Origin: Priapulus caudatus
Taxonomy: Eukaryota > Priapulida > Priapulimorpha > Priapulimorphida > Priapulidae
Length of the DNA: 39,971 bases
Direction of reading: 5' to 3'
Assembly (NCBI RefSeq): GCF_000485595.1
Contig: NW_014577075.1
Location: 225,740 to 265,710, forward strand
Every line of letters begins with the position of its first letter. Position 1 is the stretch's first letter. The notes beneath the pieces were generated by a model. That model did not search any database and had not been told where the DNA came from. It worked only from the letters and a program-made list of their open reading frames with translations. The position numbers and the translations under genes were made by a program. This document shows positions 31,294 through 39,971 of the stretch, piece after piece.

Positions 31294-33438
31294 CGTTGGA
31301 GTAATCTCGGTGGGTATTTCCATTCCAAGCTCGCTCCCGTGTGACTGCAAGCCATCCTGTGTGCCCTCTGAAGGGGCACCGGACCCCCTGCTGCCCGCAC
31401 CATCGTTCGACCGTCCAGCGGCATTGTCGGCCGACCCCGTCTGCTGTCCGCCCGCAGCCGACTCCGAATCTCCGCCTCTCTGTTGAGACTCGCCGACCTC
31501 TCCGGCGCCCTCCGCCGACCCCGCAACCTCGTGACCCACCGTCTGTTCGCCAGGCGGCGCCACCTGCTCCAACTCTGCTTCGTCGACCTCCATCGGCGAG
31601 TCTGCGTCGATGTCGATCAACTCCACGAGCTTCGGCAGCGGCACTTCCTCGTCCACCTCCATGCTGTCGTCTGCCGCGCCCTCGCTGCCCTCCGCGACGG
31701 CGTTCGCGGCCGTGCCACTTCCAGGTGGCGCCACCAAATTACCCAGCATCGCCTCGGCGCTCTCCTCTCCGCTGACCGTCGTCTCGTCGTCGCTGAGCGT
31801 CACCTCCTCGCACGGCGGCGCCACCATCAGCGCGACGTCCTCGCACGGCGGCGCCACCATCAGCGCGACGTCCTCGACGGGGGCCTGCAGTAAATGCAGC
31901 GTGTAATCGCCGCCGGCGACCGTTTCCGTCGCATCCTCGCTCGGCTGCCCCCCCGCTGCTTCTTCCTCGCTAGATGTCGCCACCGCCGCTGCGTCCCGCT
32001 CGCTAGACTCTGCCGCCGCGTCTGCAGCAGCAGCATCCTCACTCGGCGCCTCGAGATTCGCCGTCTCGCTCGCGGACGCCGCGTTGCCGGCGGCGACGTC
32101 GTCGCGCGTAGACGCTTGGGCGTCGTCGTCGTCGTCGTCGTCAAGGGACACCACCAGCACTTCGTCGTTGGCGTGCGCCGTGGCGGGACGGACGCCGCCG
32201 CCGCCACCGTCCGATTCCACGGTTTCGCCGCCGTCTCCACCTTCGGGCATGTCCGATTCCACGGTTTCGCCGCCGTCTCCACCTTCGGGCATGTCCGATT
32301 CCACGGTTTCACCGCCGTCTCCACCTTCGGGCATGTCCGATTCCACGGTTTCGCCGCCGTCTCCACCTTCGGGCATGTCCGATTCCACGGTTTCGCCGCC
32401 GTCTCCACCTTCGGGCATGTCCGATTCCACGGTTTCGCCGCCGTCTCCACCTTCGGGCTTGTCCGATTCCACGGTTTCGCCGCCGTCTCCACCTTCGGGC
32501 ATGTCCGATTCCACGTTTTCACCGCCGTCTCCACCTTCGGGCATGTCCGATTCCACGGTTTCGCCGCCGTCTCCACCTTCGGGCTTGTCCGACGGGTCGT
32601 TAGCCTCGTGGCTAAGGTCGGTGTCGTCCACTAGTGCTTCCTCGTCTCCCATATCACTGCCAGGCGCGGTTTCCGCTTCCCTTTCTGCATCAGTAGCACC
32701 AGCTGCAGCAGCGCAGAGCTCTGTAACAGCTTTACCACTTTCATTAACTCTACTCTGTGCACCAGCACCACACTCGCTAACAGCTATATCCTGTACATCA
32801 ACGCGACCCTGTGCATCAGCAGCAAGCACCGGAACAGCTTTACCCTGAGCATCAGCAGCACAGTCCGTAGCAGCTTTACCCTGAGCATCAGCAGCACAGT
32901 CCGTAGCAGCTTTACCCTGAGCATCAGCAGCACAGTCCGTAGCAGCTTTACCCTGAGCATCAGCAGCACAGTCCGTAGCAGCTTTACCCTGAGCATCAGC
33001 AGCACAGTCCGTAGCAGCTTTACCCTGAGCATCAGCACCACAGTCCGTAGCAGCTTTACCCTGTGCATCAGCTTCACCTTGCACGTCAGCTTCAGACGCT
33101 GCGTCGGCGGCGTCCACCCCATCCATACTTTCGCGCGCGTTCGTCTCTCCTAACACATCTTCCTCTTCCGGCACACCGTCCTCTGCCTCCTCCTCCTCCT
33201 CCTCCTCACGATCGGGCAGCTCGCTTTCCGTCATCTCACTTTCCGTCATCGTCTCGTCTCGCACCGCGGGAATCGCCGCCACGTCGGGGCTCGCGCCAGA
33301 GGTGCCCTCCGGTGTGCGTTCGGTGTCGTCCTCGCTCTCGACGACGCTGCCGCCTGGTGGCGTGTATCCGTTCTGGATCATGTCGCCGTGTTCCGTCTCG
33401 TCGTCATCATCGCTGTTGCCGTCTGCTCCTGGCGCCAC
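31294..33438 (-). CDS. Coding exon 3: giant acidic repeat exon (715 codons)
   Basis: Acceptor TCTCCAG, donor AACG|GTACTA, 2,145 bases, exactly 715 codons in phase 0. The composition is extremely rich in Glu, Asp, Ala, Gly and Ser, so largely disordered. From the N-terminus: an acidic start (NSDDDDETEHGD), a 12-residue repeat (ADAQGKAATDCA type), a 14-residue repeat (DMPEGGDGGETVES type, nine copies), DEVLVVSLDDDDDDD (32121-32168), a repeated VALMVAPPCE, and LVELIDIDADSPMEVDE (about 31580-31634). The last two named hydrophobic-acidic stretches look like SUMO-interaction motifs. Vertebrate ZMYM N-termini are also acidic with VIDDEED-type motifs but lack these arrays. The 3' donor has a weaker consensus. 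Confidence 0.85.
32209..32592 (-). repeat. Coding 42-bp tandem array, nine copies
   Basis: Inside exon 3. Nine 14-codon units, PEGGDGGETVESD with Met or Lys before Pro. Units are almost identical at DNA level (differences: CAT/CTT for Met/Lys, one ENVES, a synonymous CGCC/CACC change), which indicates recent expansion or homogenisation while keeping frame. Confidence 0.95.
32820..33075 (-). repeat. Coding 36-bp tandem array, six near-perfect plus degenerate copies
   Basis: Inside exon 3. 12-codon units ADAQGKAATDCA, six nearly identical at DNA level. More degenerate units flank them (GKAVPVL, GRVDVQD, SRVNESGKAVTEL, reaching about 32720). Confidence 0.92.
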
Positions 33439-33705
33439 CTGGAGACATTTAGTCAAAGGAACGATTAGTCTCTTGATTTGTGTATTACACAGCGTACATT
33501 TGTTTTCAGTCTGCTGTCTTTGTAAACTTCCGTCGGACTCAGCTTTGCCTGAACGCAACAATGTATCACAGCGAAGATTCATACAGAAGCGAGAACCCTT
33601 ACCAGAAGCAACCTGCTGGATAACACATGTTCAATAAATGCACGATCACCAACGTCACGAGTAAAATCACGACGTCGATCACAGAAGGAAGCCAACCGGA
33701 ATCAC

Positions 33706-33863
33706 CTCGATCGTGCCCGTAACGTGTTCCCCCTGCACATTGTCCGGCGGCTCCTCTGTGTCGGCGTGATGTGGCAGCACCTCGCAGTGGATGTGATCGG
33801 TGCATGTCGTCTCCTCAGCATCCTCCTCCGCACAGTCGTCCTTGCCGGCTTCCGAGGTTTCGA
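33706..33863 (-). CDS. Coding exon 2: acidic N-terminal segment
   Basis: Acceptor GCGTCCAG, donor CGAG|GTGATT. Reads ETSEAGKDDCAEEDAEETTC, then a His/Glu-rich stretch ending VTGTIE. Phase 1 in, 0 out, fitting exons 1 and 3 exactly. Not conserved enough to recognise alone. Confidence 0.78.
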
Positions 33864-34089
33864 CTGGACGCATCACCGGGCGCGAATAAACGTTAGATTA
33901 ACGTGTTGCATTATTTATACATTAGATTAACATGTGATTCACGTTAACGTCGACTCAATGTTTTTCGTTGTCTTCGAAGGTTTCGACTGGAAACTTGGCT
34001 GCTCAGAGGGACATCGTAGCTGTGTGGTAACGATTAGTACTATCATACCACATCGAAAAATTTGCGACTAAGACTGATATTAAATAGTC

Positions 34090-34560
34090 TTATTAATTAG
34101 GCCTGTGCCAAATTTGGCTCGTGCCGAGCGTTCACATGGACGGTTTTTCGGGGCCGTGCCGAGTTAGAATGAGCCAATTTGGTCCCATCGAAAACTTCTG
34201 ACCAGGCCCGAGCTAAATTTTAGCACCAGCCAAATCGGTAAAGCGGTAAAAATATAGTGGCCCAAATGACTGAGCTCGGATACGAACGTGCACTTCGACG
34301 AAATAAAGTCCAAAACAGTATAAACATTTGGAAAATTTGATCAGGATGTGCATGTTTTCAAGATTGATAATTGAACTCGAAACGGAAGTAAACACTGAAT
34401 CGTACACAACGCCATCTCGCGACAGACAGTATTCGCTTGCGTACGTGTGAACGCTCCGACTCAAGCCGGCTCAAGCCAAATTTAGCCTGAGCCAAATTTA
34501 GCCCATTTAGCTCGAGCCAAACCATTACCGCGTGAACGCTGTATGTAAGTGAAACGTTGC
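34090..34560. mobile_element. MITE-like element (intron 1)
   Basis: GGCTCGTGCCGAGCGTTCAC (about 34117-34136) is inverted-repeat-related to the segment at about 34443-34470. GAGCCAAATTTAG motifs are repeated near the right end. No coding capacity or clear target duplication. Confidence 0.5.
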
Positions 34561-34827
34561 TGACAATGGCTCCCTTGTGTGTGCTAACATCAGGTACTAC
34601 TGCACGCTACTACATAGACTAAGTGAGATGCTATGCAGATTGACTTTAGAACTTCAAGAATCCAACATTAGTTAGACATATATATAGAGGCTCACGCTAA
34701 ATTTAACAATGAGCAATTTGAATTTGAATGAGGCCGATAAGGAGATACACAATCAACATTTAAACAACATACACTTCATTGTTTTACATAAACATATAGA
34801 ATTCATTGTTGCTGGAAAACCACTAAC

Positions 34828-34909
34828 CAACTGATTCATCTGCCAAAACAGTGTCCATTGGTCCCCCTTCACTCCGTCCACTTTCATCCACTTCTGGCGT
34901 ACTATCCAT
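34828..34909 (-). CDS. Coding exon 1: translation start
   Basis: ATG at 34909-34907 begins MDSTPEVDESGRSEGGPMDT, and the exon ends in donor GTTG|GTTAGT with one base carried to exon 2. An in-frame TAG lies five codons upstream in the same exon, so this is the first Met of the frame. The context AACGATGG has a favourable G at +4. Confidence 0.8.
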
Positions 34910-34939
34910 CGTTGGCTGTGCTAGTGTGTAGATATTTAT
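34910..34939 (-). other. 5' UTR part of coding exon 1
   Basis: An acceptor ATTTTAACAG ends at 34940, giving 30 non-coding bases before the ATG and implying at least one upstream non-coding exon. Confidence 0.55.
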
Positions 34940-35096
34940 CTGTTAAAATATGGACAAGGGAGAATAATCATAATATTCACAAAAATACAACAAACACGAT
35001 TTACATTTAGACTTGCTGCACACTCAATATACATTATGTATGTATGGGGATTTTAGGCATCAGTTGAATGCTGGTTCTATGCTGGTTTATAGAAAA

Positions 35097-36152
35097 CCAG
35101 CAGGACACCCGGCGTTGCCCGGGAAATGAAGTACTCAGTTTGTGACTACTTGGTTGAAAGGAAAAGACCCCCAAAATCTTCATGGAAATTCAGCATGAAT
35201 ATTTTCTTTCAAACAGAACATTTATATCCTTTGTAACAGAGATACACGGGTCAAACAAAGTTGACTTCTTCCAAAACATAGAAAATGAGCAAATGAACGC
35301 AACATTTAGCAGGTTTGCTGCAATAACTGGTGCTGCCCTTCGGCTGGTGGATTTTATTCGTTCTGCTCGGAGACTTGCTTGTTCTCCCTCAGCAGACTCT
35401 TGTTGTGTGCTGATGTAATGTTGGGAGGCATCAACACTGAGGCGAGCTTCATGTTGTTCCTCAGTTTCCCGCTGCCTGCCCCTTGCCTGTCTGGAGGACT
35501 GAACACTGAGGCAGGCGTGGCGTTGCTCCTGTGTTTCCTCCTGCCTGCTCCTTGCGCGTCTGGAAGCATCAGCAGTAATGCGAGACTGATGTTCCTCTGT
35601 TGTCTCTTGCTCTCTCCTTGCTCGCATGCGACGGGCTTGTGAAGATCTTCTGCCAATGTTGCATCGTTTTGTTCGTCCCATCTTGAACTGTGGTTTGGCG
35701 ACTTGCTCCTATCATGAATGCACAATGATGCACAGCACTGCGACTATTTGCGCTGAATTTTATCGAATGTTCTCGAACCTATCGGAAAAAGTCGTGCACA
35801 CTCTGTCAGTGCATAGTGAATGTTGTTATGACAAACACATGGCACGTGGAACATAATGCATGAATAGTAACGCAATGTGACGTGCATTGTACAGTAATGC
35901 GAATCAGTGCAAAGTGAATCCCGCCTGCATGGGCCCGTTTATTTACCGCTGCTACAAGGGTGCGTGCGTTGATTTAACGCTGCTGCAGAAGCATCATTTT
36001 TGCATCATTTTTTCCTTTTGCAATGTCAGATGTCCTCGGAGGTCAAATCCAATGTGCCCATGACATTCAGGATCCAAAGTTACATCTAATGGCCCATATT
36101 GATTTGATTCGAGAAAAGACAAACAGAGAAACTTCCACAAATATGTATTAGA
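35097..36152 (-). mobile_element. Non-autonomous Helitron 2
   Basis: Same ends as the copy at 13668-14745: 5' TCTAATACATATTTGTGGA (from 36152) and 3' hairpin CCCGGGCAACGCCGGGTGTC ending in CTGG (CTRR rule) at 35097. Flanked by host A and T. 1,056 bp. The 3' hairpin is perfect here. It lies upstream of the first coding exon. Confidence 0.87.
35190..35681 (-). pseudogene. Helitron Rep/helicase N-terminal remnant
   Basis: Open frame of 164 codons starting MGRTKRCNIGRRSSQARRMR, with about four imperfect units of roughly 25 residues, each with an ETxEQ or ETTEE-type core followed by ADASR/SVDAS. Arg/Gln/Glu-rich repeats of this form are common at the N-terminus of animal Helitron proteins. No Rep or helicase motif follows. 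Confidence 0.65.
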
Positions 36153-37221
36153 TCAACAGATTGACAAGTTTTTGTGTAGGACCATTGATAATTACATTAT
36201 TAGAACTGCACAAACATCCTCACATAAAGGTTTACGAAATAAAATGTCGATTTGTTTAGCTATAAAATTTACTGACACTAAAATTATTTGGCCTTCCTAA
36301 AATGTATACAACACCATTTGAACGCCCTCAATCCTGACCGTCCAAACCTGCTATTGGTGGATCCAGATATTTGCCAATATGGGTGGAAGGGAGACAACCA
36401 CCAGTGATAGGGAGGTTTAGGGGAGAATCACAAGGTCCCACAGTGGCATCCAGCTGCAGATTTTAGAGATACACACAGCAATTTCTCACCTCTAGTGAGC
36501 ATTACATTTGGGAACCAACACATAAAATAGGTTTTAAATGTTCATACTTGACCGATTCCCATTTTTTCACTCGGTTCCTGATATTGATTCTTGGATTCAT
36601 GGGCCCCCTGGCCAGTGAACCGATCATATATATACTTTGTCTACACTTTTTTGATAACGTTCGTTGATAAGTGTGAATGGACGCTTGGTAAAATATAAAA
36701 TTTTTACCTGTTTCCAATCATTGTAATGTTTGTTCGTTGTATTATCATGATTAGCAGCAAAAGAGACAGCTGTACGATGTACCCCATTCCATCTATACCA
36801 GGGGTCAAAATTAGATTTTTATTATGGTATTCATTCGGGATACCAGGTATTGAAATCTGGTATCCCCCCCCCCCAAAGATCTGGTATCCCATTTTTTGGA
36901 TAGTAATTTCAGTTTGCCTTCAAAATTCTCATCGCTCGCGTTCATTTTACATACGCCTCCACAGTATTGCCTAGACGCATTGTCTGGTTCGCTTGATACA
37001 ATCAGGAGTAGATAATAGGGAAGGAGTGTGACTTCAATAAACAAGGGAAATTTGTCATTTACTAGCCTTATAATACCTACGATTTACTACACGTAACTCA
37101 TCCAACTTGAGCTCAAATCGTACACAGTACATTCGCCTAGCATCGTGCGAAATCGTTTCCTCGTATACACCCGCAATCCGGAGATATAGACTAAAACGTA
37201 CGACACGATTTTCCATTCTGC
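36153..37221. other. Upstream region, no gene seen
   Basis: AT-rich. Positions 36790-36900 hold a short repeat of GGTATCC/GATACC words around a poly-C tract (about 36867-36876), perhaps a MITE fragment. No coding support. Confidence 0.4.
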
Positions 37222-37527
37222 TGCCAGCAAACTCGATGCGTTTTGCGCTAAAATTTAAACAAAAGGCAGCTACTAACCACAGCTTGCTCTCTCGGCGAGG
37301 CGGTGTGGCTCGCAGGGAGATTGCGGTGGGCGTGCGTGTGTGGGGGCATATCAGCTGTATGACTGTATGCCGATATGTAGCTGTATGCCGGGTCAAAGGT
37401 TATCTCGCCGAGTGTTGCGTCGATGTGCAATCTCCCTGCGAGCCCCACCGCCTCGCCGAGAGAGCAAGCTGTGGTTAGTAGCTGCCTTTTGTTTTAATTT
37501 CGGTGCAAAACGCATTGAGTTTGCTGC
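37222..37527. repeat. Long palindrome, ~102-bp arms
   Basis: The left arm 37222-37324 and right arm 37427-37527 are about 90% complementary, including a near-perfect block with CTCTCTCGGCGAGGCGG. The spacer of about 102 bp contains repeated CTGTATGCCG/CATATCAGCTG words. It could be the terminal repeats of a small element or a true hairpin transcript. Confidence 0.85.
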
Positions 37528-37687
37528 AATGATATTGATAACACAAGTGTCTTAACATTATAGGGCATTTACTCTATAATTCTGACACCTAGGCCTTAGA
37601 TCAATAATTATGCCAAGGAATGTGTACACTGTACAGTCTAGCTGTCCATGCTAGTGTCAGATTATGTTTCTAGGCCTAGGGAACAAC

Positions 37688-37991
37688 GGTGCAAATCCAC
37701 TTCAGGCACCTTAGGTATCACGAAGTGATGCACAGATTTCTGTGTATCATCAACTGATGCACAGACTTTCCGTATATCAAGGAATGATGCAAAAACCCTA
37801 ACCCTAACCCACTTCGTGATACCTCAGGTTATACTTTATGACTTAGGGTTAGAGTTTTTGCATCATTCCTTGATATACAGAAAGTCTGTGCATCAGTTGA
37901 TGATACACAGAAATCTGTGCATCAGTTGATGATACACAGAAATCTGTGCATCACTTCGTGATATCTAAGGTGCCTAAAGTGGACTTGCGCC
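37688..37991. repeat. Foldback with telomere-like repeats at its centre
   Basis: The left arm (37688 to about 37800) and right arm (about 37846-37991) are highly complementary. They are built from GATGCACAGATTTCTGTGTA-type words that are themselves short palindromes. The right arm has one extra 31-bp copy. The loop side of the left arm has CCCTAACCCTAACCC (37796-37810), and the right arm starts TTAGGGTTAGAG, so the hexamer is also part of the inverted repeat. Confidence 0.85.
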
Positions 37992-38897
37992 GGAAACAAC
38001 TGGTAACTACAAATTGAACTACAGTACATATAGGGCAATGTCAGTGTCCTGAGTATGTGTAGCCTAGCCAGGATCTGCGAGTGTTTCACGTAGTGAGAAG
38101 CGATAACGAAGAAGGCAACTTGTGGCTACGGCATGTGCACATTGACATTCTAACCCAATGCACATGTGATGCGCCATGATGTGCATCAATAAACAGTGAA
38201 ACACTGACACGGGCCTTGCGTTTTTTAGAAACATAACATAGTAACATTACATACCACATTAGGGTGTTTTTAGACAAAGAACTGCATAATACTCCCTAAA
38301 TTACTCGACAATTAGATTTACTGCATAAATTGGCGAAGATTTATTATAAGAATTAGAAGTTGGCGGCAATTGACTACAACGGACGTCACGCTCCGGACGC
38401 AACAAGCAACTGACTTGTGTCAGCGTAGCGCGGTCATTCAATCACTTAAAATCTAAAGTGGCTACTACACATTATATACAATATGTAATCATACATAAAT
38501 AAACCTGTGGACTGTTTACCTGCCTTACAGCCGATTAGAAGTTACTCAGAAATTCTACTCGACAAAACATTAGACGAGCCTCGTTTTGATTTTCTACACT
38601 CACGGGCTTACGGTGTTGCCTGCGAGGCGGCGGAAACAAATTTCCGATGCACGAACACAAAATAAATATTTTTATGCTGAAAGGGTCATTACGTGCGGAA
38701 AAATGGTTAAACCTAAACAGGATCAATGCAAGTAACATTTTCTTTAACTCGTCAATCGTATTTTAAGCGAAACGTCTGAGTCGTTCGTTAACTATTTCAC
38801 GGAAATAAGGCTCGGAACCCAGTTTTTGACTCGGCCATGATCGTTTCGCTCGGCGTGTGCACGCCATAGGTGCTGCACGCATGCTCGTATCGGAATC
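37992..38897 (-). promoter_or_regulatory. Possible first non-coding exon and promoter region
   Basis: A GC-richer patch at about 38604-38645 ends in a strong minus-strand donor CCC|GTGAGT (38604/38603). That could be the 5' non-coding exon that joins the acceptor at 34940, giving an intron of about 3.7 kb. This rests on one splice-site match and local composition only. Nothing else is recognised. Confidence 0.2.
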
Positions 38898-38999
38898 GAT
38901 TTTCACGTGGTCGTGAAAATCTTTCAGCAATATCACCACAGACTAACGGATACATAGTAGTCGTACACACGTATCCGTTAGTCTGTGATATCACTGAGC
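38898..38999. repeat. Two adjacent short palindromes
   Basis: GATTTTCACG at 38898-38907 pairs with 38912-38921 around a 4-base loop. A 17-bp perfect stem, CACAGACTAACGGATAC (38937-38953) against 38971-38987, extends imperfectly to about 38923 and 38999. Confidence 0.7.
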
Positions 39000-39185
39000 A
39001 ATACCAATGGCAATTAACTCTAAGATCTACATTTTTTTCACATAAAATACTTCCCTCATGAAAATTGCTATATGTTCTATGCGGCCACCGTAGCATCATT
39101 ATGTGCTCATTCTGTGTTTATGGGCTTTCTTAATGGCAAATACGCCTATACTAAAATAAGTATAACAGCTCGGTACCATTATACC

Positions 39186-39224
39186 AAGAGTAGATAATCA
39201 CAAAATGTGTTATTATCTACTCTT
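39186..39224. repeat. Short hairpin, 13-bp perfect stem
   Basis: AAGAGTAGATAAT (39186-39198) pairs exactly with 39212-39224 with a 13-base loop. Confidence 0.75.
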
Positions 39225-39383
39225 GATTATACTCAATTAGCGTTTTCCGTCATCAAATGGGAATTAATTATTCATGGCTCGACCCACGATATTCCGATCG
39301 ACCCGAGTATCCGTCAACGTGATCCATATCTCAATCAAATCAATTCTCTAACGAAGTAGAGTAGCTCAACAATTTATTCTCTA

Positions 39384-39470
39384 CTAGCGGGATACCCGGC
39401 GTTGCCCGGGGAAATCAGTGGCGTTACTCAGTTGGTGACCACTTGGTTGAAAGGAAAATACCAAAAAAAA
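39384..39470 (-). mobile_element. Third Helitron 3' end
   Basis: On the minus strand a CCCGGGCAACGCCGGGTATC hairpin leads to CTAG at 39384 and host T. About 85 bases (GTGACCACTTGGTTGAAAGG type) match the ends of the other two Helitrons. Beyond about 39470 the sequence diverges into simple repeats, so the element is either a different subfamily or is interrupted, and its 5' end is not found here. Confidence 0.75.
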
Positions 39471-39474
39471 TCTA

Positions 39475-39660
39475 ACTATCTATCTATCCATGCATCCATC
39501 CCATCCCATCCCATCCCATCCCAAACAGTAAAAAATGATAAGAAATCAAAAGAGAAGACATAAAAAATAAAAATAATTAATAAATTAAAAAAATAATAAA
39601 TTAAATAAATTAATAAATAAAAGATAAAAAAAAATACATACTAAAGAGGTAGGTAAAAGG
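39475..39660. repeat. Simple repeats, (ATCC)n, (CATCC)n and A/T-rich
   Basis: Runs of CTAT, CATCC and AATAAAT-type words following the Helitron end. Confidence 0.85.
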
Positions 39661-39687
39661 GTAAAAGGAAAAAAGGGGCAAATAAGT

Positions 39688-39758
39688 CGCCCAGCTGGGA
39701 CTCGAACCCGGAATCCCAGTGTAGGATACGAATGTTCTAGCAATTACGCCACTGCGCC
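39688..39758 (-). mobile_element. tRNA-derived SINE head (tRNA-like)
   Basis: The minus strand reads GGCGCAGTGGCGTAATTGC, an A-box-like start, and GGTTCGAGTCCC, a B-box. Several acceptor and T-stem pairs fail, and no clean anticodon stem can be drawn, so it is more likely a SINE promoter head or tRNA pseudogene than a working tRNA gene. Confidence 0.6.
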
Positions 39759-39849
39759 GTTAAGGGAATACACCATGGATTCACACGTACGTGATGTTAA
39801 TCTATTTATAAATCGAATTTTTATAAATTTTTAACTTTTTAACTTTTTT

Positions 39850-39971
39850 AAATTTTTGTTTCAGCCAGAACCACCTCCCAGACGTGCTAATCGCCCTCGG
39901 AAATTTGCATCCAGATCGCTTGGGCGGTTTGGCCGGGCATAGGGGACATACATACATACATACATACATAC
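39850..39971 (+). mobile_element. Probable 3' tail of a retroelement with (CATA)n
   Basis: A GC-richer segment (about 39865-39945) ends in GGGCATAGGGGACATACATA and a (CATA)n run that reaches the window edge. Such tetranucleotide tails are common at 3' ends of SINE or non-LTR elements. Family not recognised; truncated by the window. Confidence 0.4.

Larger units (their letters stand above)
9487..34909 (-). other. ZMYM2/3/4-family gene, 21 coding exons
   Basis: Gene span from initiator ATG to TGA. Joining the exons listed separately gives about 1,879 residues (one exon needs a net +1 base), longer than the roughly 1,370-1,550 of human ZMYM2-4 because of a huge acidic exon. Order: acidic N-terminus with tandem repeats (about 1-795), SUMO-acceptor motifs (Lys 810 and 835), nine MYM zinc fingers (about 868-1260), Thr/Gln-rich linker, VPVP-rich segment (1355-1416), basic segment (1521-1578), DUF3504 (about 1579-1870). 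Relatives are nuclear chromatin and transcription cofactors; ZMYM2 and ZMYM3 associate with LSD1-CoREST-HDAC complexes, and MYM fingers of ZMYM2 bind SUMO. Signature stretches such as EKIP-DPFEAD and NIFTDLYY are closest to ZMYM3, but an invertebrate gene may be a single co-orthologue of all three. Every junction is GT-AG with matching phase. Confidence 0.9.

Noticed and set aside
31894-32848. Two long plus-strand open frames of about 246 and 254 codons opposite exon 3
   Set aside because: They are antisense readings of the 36- and 42-bp coding arrays, open only because unit lengths are multiples of three. The minus frame has matching splice sites and phase.
37055-37396. Minus-strand 113-codon frame across the palindrome
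   Set aside because: No recognised domain. It runs through the inverted-repeat arm and spacer, and no splice context supports it.
39688-39758. Functional tRNA gene on the minus strand
   Set aside because: A- and B-box-like sequences are present, but acceptor and T-stem mismatches and the lack of an anticodon stem favour a SINE head or pseudogene.

Overview
The window is animal nuclear DNA. Its coding sequence is broken by many GT-AG introns. Most of the rest is AT-rich and full of simple repeats, minisatellites, MITE-like inverted-repeat elements and Helitrons. There are no operons, Shine-Dalgarno sites or dense ORFs. The protein and the repeat types fit an invertebrate metazoan, probably marine, but I cannot name the species. 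A run of 10 N and clustered small indels point to an error-prone long-read assembly, especially at about 17.9-22.9 kb.

The main content is one minus-strand gene of the ZMYM2/ZMYM3/ZMYM4 (MYM-type zinc finger) family, closest to ZMYM3 in several signature stretches. I can join 21 coding exons, from an ATG at 34909 to a TGA at 9489-9487, with consistent splice phases. The predicted protein is about 1,879 residues. In order it has: a very long acidic, repeat-rich N-terminus (one 2,145-base exon); two consensus SUMO-acceptor sites and SUMO-interaction-like motifs; nine MYM zinc fingers; a Thr/Gln-rich linker; the family's VPVP-rich stretch; a basic segment; and the C-terminal DUF3504 domain, which derives from a Crypton tyrosine recombinase. 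One exon (13039-13257) needs a net one-base correction to stay open.

The region downstream of the gene (1-9486) has no gene I can support. It holds simple repeats, some hairpins, a weak possible coding tail near 1.2 kb, and a 951-bp TTAA-flanked element with roughly 170-bp terminal inverted repeats that carries a truncated P2X7-C-terminal-domain-like ORF. The introns hold three minisatellites (42, 31 and 22 bp units), a Helitron deletion derivative, a foldback of about 850 bp, a duplicated and partly inverted block around the gap, and a tandemly duplicated mariner-like MITE. Upstream of the first coding exon (35-40 kb) are a second Helitron derivative, two long palindromes (one with telomere-like repeats at its centre), a third Helitron end and a tRNA-derived SINE head.

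No new multi-gene system is apparent. The points most worth a second look are the lineage-expanded SUMO-linked exon, the P2X7-C-like passenger of the TTAA element, and the two Helitron copies that keep different parts of the same transposase.
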